From contig JAOAUI010000406.1 of assembly GCA_030157685.1 (NCBI GenBank), positions 1-39,659 of the forward strand: a DNA stretch of 39,659 nucleotides. The letters are read 5' to 3'. Under the pieces are notes generated by a model, which ran no database searches, had not been told where the DNA came from, and saw only the letters and a program-made list of their open reading frames with translations. This DNA is from Ferruginibacter sp. Its GTDB lineage: Bacteria; Bacteroidota; Bacteroidia; Chitinophagales; Chitinophagaceae. The first letter of the stretch is position 1. Every line of letters begins with the position of its first letter. Positions 1 to 5,923 of the stretch are shown here, in pieces. Both the position numbers and the translations under genes were made by a program.

Positions 1-666
1 GGTAAAATACCGGTTGATGTTAATAAAGATGGTATTGACCTGATGGCTTTTACTGCACATAAAATGTACGGTCCTAAAGGTGTTGGTGCATTATATGTGC
101 GCCGTAAAAACCCAAGGGTAAAAGTTACTGCACAAATGGATGGCGGCGGCCACGAACGTGGTATGCGTAGCGGAACATTGAATGTACCAGGCATTGTAGG
201 TTTTGGTAAGGCATGCGAAATTTGTATGCTGGATATGGAAGAAGATACCAAACGCATCAGTAAGATGAGAGATCACCTGGAGACAGAATTATTAAAACTG
301 GAAGAAGCTTATGTAAACGGTAGCCGTGAGCACCGTTTGCCACATGTTGCCAATATTTCTTTTAAACATGTAGAGGGAGAAGGTTTGCTGATGGGCTTCA
401 ATAAAAATATTGCACTGAGCAGCGGATCGGCCTGTACATCTGCGTCATTAGAACCAAGCTACGTGTTAAAAGCGCTGGGCCTGGGCGATGATCTGGCGCA
501 CTCTTCGCTTCGTTTTGGATTGGGAAGATTTACAACCGATGAGCAGATTGAATACACCATCAAAGCAATCAGCGAAACAGTTTTGAAGTTAAGGGAAATG
601 AGCCCGCTTTGGGAAATGTATAAAGAAGGAATTGATTTGAGTACGATTGAGTGGGCAGCACATTAA
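1..666 (+). CDS. iscS: Cysteine desulfurase IscS, C-terminal part (5' end outside window)
   Basis: This is the C-terminal half of a class V aminotransferase-fold, PLP-dependent cysteine desulfurase, which takes sulfur from L-cysteine and passes it as persulfide to the IscU scaffold. The reading frame is open from base 1, so the ORF-track start at 43 is an internal Met and the true start lies upstream of the window. The PLP-binding lysine is seen in [13 protein letters not shown], the RSGTLNVPG motif is intact, and the mobile catalytic cysteine sits in [14 protein letters not shown]. The C-terminal tail (EWAAH) has the usual IscS-like length. The gene is followed at 105 bases by iscU and then iscA, which supports IscS over the related NifS and SufS. 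It looks intact in the part that is present. Confidence 0.96.
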   Translation, partial: GKIPVDVNKDGIDLMAFTAHKMYGPKGVGALYVRRKNPRVKVTAQMDGGGHERGMRSGTLNVPGIVGFGKACEICMLDMEEDTKRISKMRDHLETELLKLEEAYVNGSREHRLPHVANISFKHVEGEGLLMGFNKNIALSSGSACTSASLEPSYVLKALGLGDDLAHSSLRFGLGRFTTDEQIEYTIKAISETVLKLREMSPLWEMYKEGIDLSTIEWAAH

Positions 667-682
667 TCAATTTGATTATTCG

Positions 683-738
683 CTAATTTGAAGATTTGAA
701 GATGGCTTCAATTTAGTGTTCGGTTCTCATCTTCAAAT
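683..738 (+). repeat. Inverted repeat in iscS-iscU spacer
   Basis: The 104-base spacer between iscS and iscU carries an 11-base perfect inverted repeat, ATTTGAAGATG (694-704) with CATCTTCAAAT (728-738), embedded in TTGAAGAT/TTCAAAT-type direct repeats. It could fold in the mRNA as a processing or stability hairpin. There is no T-run after it, so it is not a terminator. Similar low-complexity TTCAAAT repeats are common between Bacteroidota genes, so a specific function is only a guess. Confidence 0.45.
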
Positions 739-770
739 TAACTAATTTTCAAATTTTCAAATCAATAAAA

Positions 771-1187
771 ATGGCATATTCAGAAAAAGTAATTGACCAC
801 TACCAGAATCCAAAAAATGTTGGCACGCTGGATAAAAGTGCAAAAAATGTTGGTACCGGCCTGGTAGGCGCACCCGAGTGCGGCGACGTAATGCGACTGC
901 AAATACAGGTTGATGATGCAGGAATGATAACCGACGCCAAATTTAAAACCTTTGGATGCGGCTCTGCCATCGCTTCTTCTTCTTTGGCTACCGAGTGGCT
1001 TAAAGGAAAAAGTGTTGATGATGCATTGAAGATTGATAACATGGACATCGTGGAAGAATTAAACCTTCCTCCTGTAAAAATACATTGCAGTGTTTTGGCA
1101 GAAGATGCGATCAAATCGGCCATCAACGACTACCGTGTTAAAAACGGTATGGAAGAAATTAAGTTTGAAGAGAGTGTTGTTCACTAA
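771..1187 (+). CDS. iscU: Fe-S cluster assembly scaffold IscU
   Basis: IscU is the scaffold on which [2Fe-2S] clusters are built from IscS-derived sulfur before transfer to apoproteins. The 138-aa length is normal for the family. The three cluster-ligand cysteines are at C37 (PECGD), C63 (FGCGSA) and C106 (IHCSVLAEDA), with the conserved D39 next to C37. The motif after C106 is LAEDAIKSAI, whereas chaperone-recognition motifs in proteobacterial IscU begin LPPVK; here NLPPVKIHC is also present just before C106. It lies between iscS and iscA (12 bases to the next start), clearly one operon. No Shine-Dalgarno is visible; an A-rich stretch precedes the ATG, as is usual in this phylum. Confidence 0.97.
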   Translation: MAYSEKVIDHYQNPKNVGTLDKSAKNVGTGLVGAPECGDVMRLQIQVDDAGMITDAKFKTFGCGSAIASSSLATEWLKGKSVDDALKIDNMDIVEELNLPPVKIHCSVLAEDAIKSAINDYRVKNGMEEIKFEESVVH

Positions 1188-1199
1188 AATTGAATAAAG

Positions 1200-1556
1200 A
1201 TGAGTGCAGTTGCAACAGAAAACTCAATTTTTATAAGCGATAAAGCAAAAGCCAAGGTTATTAAACTGATGGAAGAAGCCGGCGTTGCCGGTGATGACTC
1301 TCATTTTTTAAGAGTGGGTGTTGTGGGCGGCGGTTGCAGTGGATTGAGTTATAAAATGGATTTTGATAACGAAGTAAAACCAATGGACCAGGTTTTTGAG
1401 GATAAGGGAATAAAGATCGTTTGTGATCTGAAGAGTTTTTTATACCTGGTGAATACCGAGCTGGAATTTAGTGATGGATTGAATGGCAAAGGGTTTTATT
1501 TCAACAATCCAAATGCCAGCCGCAGTTGTGGTTGTGGCGAAAGTTTTGCAGTTTAA
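1200..1556 (+). CDS. iscA: Iron-sulfur cluster assembly accessory protein IscA (HesB family)
   Basis: This is an A-type Fe-S carrier that delivers clusters to target proteins. The 118-aa product carries the HesB/IscA signature: C46 in GGGCSGLSY and the C-terminal pair C110/C112 in SCGCGESF, which together bind iron or a cluster. It is the last gene of the iscS-iscU-iscA operon and is followed by a strong hairpin terminator. hscA, hscB and fdx, which follow iscA in proteobacteria, are not here. ErpA or SufA would be alternative names for the same fold; the neighbours favour IscA. Confidence 0.94.
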   Translation: MSAVATENSIFISDKAKAKVIKLMEEAGVAGDDSHFLRVGVVGGGCSGLSYKMDFDNEVKPMDQVFEDKGIKIVCDLKSFLYLVNTELEFSDGLNGKGFYFNNPNASRSCGCGESFAV

Positions 1557-1578
1557 AACAGCAATTTTAAAATATTTA

Positions 1579-1613
1579 AATGCCTCCCGTTTTTTCAGGA
1601 GGCATTTTTTATT
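1579..1613 (+). terminator. Rho-independent terminator of the isc operon
   Basis: Stem TGCCTCC / GGAGGCA with a 10-base loop, followed by TTTTTT. It sits 25 bases after the iscA stop and directly before the stop of the convergent polyproline gene, so it may also help end that transcript. Confidence 0.88.
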
Positions 1614-1615
1614 GG

Positions 1616-2077
1616 TTAATTTTCAGCGGGTGTAGGTGGTATAGGCGGAGCCGGTGGTGCTTTTGGAGCTGCCGGCGGTGGAGGAGGAGGAGGAGGAGGT
1701 GGCGGTAATTTGCCATACTTTTTTTCATAGTAAGAATGATCGGCATTCCACTTTGCCATTGAAATTTTTTCAGTCACTCCATTCTTTTTTGCATACACCG
1801 TATTGGTTCCGTTGTTGTAATGAACCGACAGATCGTATCCCTGGTCATTTACAATAACCGGGGGTGTAAATTCCACTTCACCAGGTTTCTCAGGTGCTGG
1901 TGGCGGCGGAGGAGGTGGTGGCGGCGGCGGCGGAGGTGGTGGTGGAACTTCCATTGCCATTAAATCTGTTGGCGGAGGAGGTGGTGGTGGCGGAGCACTT
2001 TTACCTGTCTTGTTTTTTTGGGCCATTATGGATGTTGAAAGACAACATACCAATAGCAGCAGCAGTAATTTTTTCAT
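1616..2077 (-). CDS. Exported polyproline-tract protein of unknown function
   Basis: This 153-aa protein starts with a clear signal peptide (MKKLLLLLLVCCLSTSIMAQ, cleaved after MAQ). The mature part has three pure proline runs of 8, 16 and 11 residues, and then a Pro/Ala-rich tail. Between the second and third runs is a short globular segment (about residues 70-120) with an alternating pattern (YDLSVHYNNGTNTVYAKKNG) that looks like beta strands. The Pro codons are mixed (CCA, CCT, CCG), apart from a (CCT)6 block, so the tracts are not only a fresh triplet expansion. Such runs stall ribosomes and need elongation factor P. I do not recognise a family; a periplasmic or surface spacer/ligand role is only a guess. 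The opposite-strand ORFs here are shadows of the Pro codons. Confidence 0.8.
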   Translation of the reverse strand: MKKLLLLLLVCCLSTSIMAQKNKTGKSAPPPPPPPPTDLMAMEVPPPPPPPPPPPPPPPPAPEKPGEVEFTPPVIVNDQGYDLSVHYNNGTNTVYAKKNGVTEKISMAKWNADHSYYEKKYGKLPPPPPPPPPPPAAPKAPPAPPIPPTPAEN

Positions 2078-2119
2078 GATTATATTTTTGGGTTAGATTC
2101 AAACTCTTAAAAATTCCAT

Positions 2120-2154
2120 AAAAAAATAAAAAACCCCGCCTTTGCAGGCAGGGT
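2120..2154 (-). terminator. Terminator-like hairpin upstream of the polyproline gene (possible attenuator)
   Basis: Read on the minus strand, a GC-rich stem (ACCCTGCC...GGCGGGGT, one mismatch) is followed by TTTTTTATTTTTTT, a textbook intrinsic terminator. No minus-strand gene lies upstream within the 220 bases to gldF. It therefore ends either an unannotated small RNA from 2155-2373 or acts as an attenuator 43 bases before the polyproline start codon. The stem includes GCAGGCAGGG, also found in two places inside the murF-alr gene, so it may instead be a decayed dispersed repeat. Confidence 0.55.
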
Positions 2155-2373
2155 ATGCACTTGGTATTGGTAAACAACAAATTTTGCCCAAAGGCATATT
2201 GAAGTAAGGAAATAGACGGGTTTATATATTAAACTGCTTTAAACAGATAAATTCCTGTTTACAAATACATGACAATCGGGTGCAACAAAATGCTGCATGG
2301 ACTCATTTGAGTAAACAACCAATTGGTTTATATTAGCCTGTTATATAGTAAATTGCAGCAATTCTAAAAATTC

Positions 2374-3096
2374 ATGTGGAGCATTTGTAAAAAAGAACTC
2401 AACCAGTTTTTCAGCAGCCTTACCGGCTACATTGCCATAATACTGTTTTTATTAATAAACGGGGTATTCCTGTTTGTTTTAAACGACAGCAGCATTTTTG
2501 AATTTGGTTATGCATCACTGGATAAATTTTTTGAACTGGCACCCTGGGTTTTAATGTTCCTCGTTCCCGCCATAACTATGCGCTCGCTTTCTGAAGAATT
2601 CAGAGCCGGTACATTTGAGATACTGAAAACAAAACCGCTTTCTTCCTGGCAGATCGTTTTGGGTAAATATTTTTCTATCCTAATCGTTTTGTTTCTGGCT
2701 CTTCTTCCTACAATAATCTATATCATTACCATAAAGGCTTTAAGTGCACAGGGCGGTATTGATGGTGGCGGAATACTGGGAAGTTATATCGGCCTGTTTT
2801 TCCTGGTGGCTGTGTTTGCAGCCATTGGCCTGTGTTGCAGCGGGTTTACCAGTAATGCTGTTGTAGCATTTTTGATAAGTGCTTTCAGCTGCCTCATTTT
2901 GTATTTTGGATTTAATGCATTGAGTAAGTTGCCTTTTTTTGAAAACGGTGCAGACTACTATATTGAAATGCTGGGGATTGATTTTCATTACCTCAGCATC
3001 AGCCGGGGTGTGCTCGATACCAGGGACCTGGTTTATTTTATCAGCATAATTTTTATTTTCTTATTAACCACGGTAAAAAATCTACATAAAAAATAA
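2374..3096 (+). CDS. gldF: Gliding motility-associated ABC transporter permease GldF
   Basis: This is an ABC-2-type inner-membrane permease of 240 aa, the family's usual length, with about six hydrophobic segments starting at residue 18 (YIAIILFLLINGVFLF). The conserved loop ITMRSLSEEFRAGTFEILKTKPLSSWQIVLGKY is typical of GldF and of ABC-2 permeases in general. In Flavobacterium johnsoniae GldF works with GldG and the ATPase GldA, and the set is needed for gliding, though many non-gliding Bacteroidota keep gldF and gldG. gldG follows after 54 bases. The ATPase gldA is not in this window; the ABC ATPase at 26.3 kb is a different type. Confidence 0.92.
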   Translation: MWSICKKELNQFFSSLTGYIAIILFLLINGVFLFVLNDSSIFEFGYASLDKFFELAPWVLMFLVPAITMRSLSEEFRAGTFEILKTKPLSSWQIVLGKYFSILIVLFLALLPTIIYIITIKALSAQGGIDGGGILGSYIGLFFLVAVFAAIGLCCSGFTSNAVVAFLISAFSCLILYFGFNALSKLPFFENGADYYIEMLGIDFHYLSISRGVLDTRDLVYFISIIFIFLLTTVKNLHKK

Positions 3097-3107
3097 GCTC
3101 ACCCCAT

Positions 3108-3128
3108 CCCTCTCCAAAAAGGAGAGGG
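3108..3128. repeat. CCCTCTCC/GGAGAGGG hairpin in gldF-gldG spacer
   Basis: A perfect 8-bp inverted repeat with an AAAAA loop lies within CACCCCATCCCTCTCC...GGAGAGGGTG. There is no T-run after it. Near-identical 'CCCTCTCC AAA GGAGAGGG' units recur between genes in many Bacteroidota genomes, so this is probably a dispersed intergenic repeat. It could also tune gldF versus gldG mRNA stability. Confidence 0.6.
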
Positions 3129-3150
3129 TGTTGCGAAGAATAAAGCGAAA

Positions 3151-4866
3151 ATGAACAAACTGTTTAATAAAATATGGAAAAGTAAAGGTTGGTTTCTAAT
3201 AACCATTGCTGCGTTGGCTGCTATCAACTGGCTGGCTTCCATGTATCATACCCGTATAGATTTTACCAATGAAAAAAGATTCACCCTTTCTGAACCCACA
3301 AAAAAAGTTTTGCAAAAACTGGATGATATGGTGCAGGTTGATGTTTTTTTAAAAGGCGATTTCCCCAGCGGGTTTAAAAAACTGGCGAACAGTACCACTG
3401 AGCTTTTACAGGAATTTAAAGAGGTTGCCGGTAAAAAACTGCAATACCGTTTTATTAGTCCCGATGAAAATGTAGAAGGCACAAATGTGCTGTGGGCAGA
3501 TACTTTAGGTGCTTTGGGATTTTATCCCATCAATCTTACATCGCAGATAAAAGAAGGGCAGCAGCAGCAAAATATTTACCCGGTTGCTTTTGTGCATTAC
3601 AAAGAAAGTATTTTACCGGTGATGATTTACCAGGGTAAAACAAAAGCAATCACCTATCCCGAGATAAACAGTGCGGAAGCCATGATGGAATTTAATTTCA
3701 TCAATGCAATTGATAAATTGTTGCAAAAAGAAAAACCGGTTGTGGGTTATACAGTTGGTAATGGTGAGCCAACGGGTTATTCTGTTGAAGACCTGGTTAA
3801 AAATACCTTGCAGCAGGAGTATAAGTTTTATACTATCAACCCCAATACACAACCTGCAATTCCAAAGGAATTTAATGTATTGTTTATTGTAAAACCAACG
3901 CAGCCATTTACAGATGAAGCAAAACTAAAGCTTGATCAGTATGTAATGAACGGCGGGAAGATCATTTTCTTTCTTGATAAATTAAATGCCGAACTGGACA
4001 GCCTGAAGGGTGAAAAAGGCGAAGTGGTTGCATACGACCGTGGATTGGAATTGAATGATCTGCTTTTTAAATACGGCGCAAGAATTAATCCCGACCTGGT
4101 GATGGACCTGCAATGCGATTTTCTGCCTTTTGATGTAAGTGGTAATGGCCAGTTTGAATTGTTGCCCTGGAATTATTTCCCGGTTTTTGAAACAAAAGCA
4201 AATCATATCATTAATAAAAACCTGGGTTTTGTAAGCGGCAGGTTTGTAAACTCAATAGATACGGTAGAAGCAGAGGGTATTAAAAAAACTATTTTATTAA
4301 GCTCGTCACCCAATTCCCGAACTATTGCCACGCCTGCATTGATAAGCGTTTTAGAAAATGTAAATGCACCTGAGAATGAGAAATTTAAAAAAACAAACAT
4401 CCCAACAGCAGTGTTGCTGGAGGGAAAATTCAAATCACTTTTTGCAAACCGTTTATCTGAGACAATGAATGACTCTTTGCAAAGTATTGGTGCCATTTTT
4501 ATGCCGCAATGCATGGCCGATAATAAAATGATTGTTGTTGCCGATGGTGATATTGTTTTAAACTCGGTAGTAAAAGGCAACCAGGCAATACCCATGGGTA
4601 TGAATCCTTTTACTTTTGGATCACAACGTGAATTTGCATTTGCCAATAAAGATTTTTTACAAAACTGCCTCGATTATCTCATCAACACTTCCAATCTTTC
4701 AGAAGCAAAAGCAAAAGATTATACAATGCGCCTGCTGGATAAGAAAAAAGTAGAAGCTGAAAAGAACTTTTGGAAACTGGTCAATATTCTGGTACCGGTG
4801 GCTGTAATAGTTTTATTTGCACTGCTCTATCAGTTTATAAGACGAAGAAAATATACCCTTACTTAA
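3151..4866 (+). CDS. gldG: Gliding motility-associated ABC transporter substrate-binding protein GldG
   Basis: This 571-aa protein matches GldG, the ABC-associated, mostly periplasmic partner of GldF. It has one N-terminal membrane segment (GWFLITIAALAAINWLAS), a large soluble part containing the ABC-type uncharacterised/DUF4350-like region (DYTxRFTLSEPTKK, VVGYTVGNGEPTG, LDQYVMNGGKIIFFLD), and one C-terminal membrane anchor (LVNILVPVAVIVLFALLYQF) followed by basic residues RRRKY. This two-anchor layout is the norm for GldG. It follows gldF and is one base from the next gene, so the operon continues into the TerC gene. The exact transported substrate is not known for this family. Confidence 0.92.
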   Translation: MNKLFNKIWKSKGWFLITIAALAAINWLASMYHTRIDFTNEKRFTLSEPTKKVLQKLDDMVQVDVFLKGDFPSGFKKLANSTTELLQEFKEVAGKKLQYRFISPDENVEGTNVLWADTLGALGFYPINLTSQIKEGQQQQNIYPVAFVHYKESILPVMIYQGKTKAITYPEINSAEAMMEFNFINAIDKLLQKEKPVVGYTVGNGEPTGYSVEDLVKNTLQQEYKFYTINPNTQPAIPKEFNVLFIVKPTQPFTDEAKLKLDQYVMNGGKIIFFLDKLNAELDSLKGEKGEVVAYDRGLELNDLLFKYGARINPDLVMDLQCDFLPFDVSGNGQFELLPWNYFPVFETKANHIINKNLGFVSGRFVNSIDTVEAEGIKKTILLSSSPNSRTIATPALISVLENVNAPENEKFKKTNIPTAVLLEGKFKSLFANRLSETMNDSLQSIGAIFMPQCMADNKMIVVADGDIVLNSVVKGNQAIPMGMNPFTFGSQREFAFANKDFLQNCLDYLINTSNLSEAKAKDYTMRLLDKKKVEAEKNFWKLVNILVPVAVIVLFALLYQFIRRRKYTLT

Positions 4867-4867
4867 C

Positions 4868-5869
4868 ATGAACAAAACACAATTGATATATCTGGTTTTC
4901 GGCGTAATAATTTTAATCTCACTTGTTGTGGATCTTGGCCTGATGAGTAAAAAAAACCAGAAGGTTTCTATAAAACAGGCTTTGTACCAAACCTTTTTTT
5001 GGGTAGGCCTTGCACTGGCATTTTGTATTTTTTTATGGATTGAACAAGGGCAAAAACCTGCACTGGAATACCTGAGTGCCTACCTGATGGAGTGGAGCCT
5101 GAGCATAGATAATATTTTTGTTTTCATACTTATTTTTGCAGCCTTTAGCGTAAAAGAAAAAAACTATGGCCGGGTATTATTGATAGGGATATTGATGGCC
5201 ATTGTGTTCAGGATTATATTTATTACAGTAGGTGTGGTACTGGTAGAAAAATTTCACTGGTTGTTGTATGTGTTTGGTGTCTTCCTGGTGTACACAGGCT
5301 ACAAAATGTTTATATCTGTTGAGGAGGATAAAGATTTTGATCCGCAGAAAAGTAAAGTTTATATTTTTTTAAAAAGATTTTTACCCCTTGCACCACATGA
5401 TGGTAATGGCAAGTTTGCAGTAATAGAAAATGGTAAAAAAAAGTACACCACTTTATTTGTAGTAGTGATTATGCTGGCAGCGATTGACTTGGTCTTTGCA
5501 TTAGATTCTATACCTGCTGTAATGGGCATTGTTGATACCAAGACGCATAGCTATCAGCCCACAGCAAGACTGGTAATTTACACGTCTAATATTTTTGCAG
5601 TGCTGGGCCTTCGTTCTTTATTCTTTCTGTTAAGGAACGCTGTAAATAAATTTGATTACCTGCCACAGGGTATTGCCATCGTATTAATATTTATAGGTGT
5701 AAAAATGCTGGGCGAGTACTGGATAAACCAATGGATAGATAAAACCATACAGGTATTTATTTCGCTGGCCTTTATATTGGTTTGCCTGGCAACATCTGTA
5801 GTGTATTCTATTTTTATTGACAGGGCAGCTGATAATGAGAAGCCGCTGGATGATGACCAGGCACATTAA
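4868..5869 (+). CDS. TerC/Alx family integral membrane protein
   Basis: This is a 333-aa polytopic membrane protein of the TerC family, with about eight or nine hydrophobic helices. The two family hallmarks are present: EWSLSIDNIFVFILIF near residue 75 and IDLVFALDSIPAVMGI near residue 205. The acidic residues in these helices are thought to bind metal. Characterised relatives export manganese (E. coli Alx) or help load metal into exported enzymes (Bacillus TerC proteins). Its ATG begins one base after the gldG stop, so it is almost certainly translated from the gldFG message. That placement suggests, but does not prove, a link between metal supply and exported proteins. The long central loop (VEEDKDFDPQKSK) and the charged C-terminus are likely cytoplasmic. 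Confidence 0.9.
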   Translation: MNKTQLIYLVFGVIILISLVVDLGLMSKKNQKVSIKQALYQTFFWVGLALAFCIFLWIEQGQKPALEYLSAYLMEWSLSIDNIFVFILIFAAFSVKEKNYGRVLLIGILMAIVFRIIFITVGVVLVEKFHWLLYVFGVFLVYTGYKMFISVEEDKDFDPQKSKVYIFLKRFLPLAPHDGNGKFAVIENGKKKYTTLFVVVIMLAAIDLVFALDSIPAVMGIVDTKTHSYQPTARLVIYTSNIFAVLGLRSLFFLLRNAVNKFDYLPQGIAIVLIFIGVKMLGEYWINQWIDKTIQVFISLAFILVCLATSVVYSIFIDRAADNEKPLDDDQAH

Positions 5870-5923
5870 CCGGCTCAAAAATGGCAACAGCAAATAAAAC
5901 TGTCGTCTGATAATTAATCATTG

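Noticed and set aside
1894-2079. Plus-strand Val/Ala-rich ORFs (also 1654-1857) opposite the polyproline gene
   Set aside because: They are the complement of Pro codons (GGN runs read in other frames) and carry no domain or start signal.
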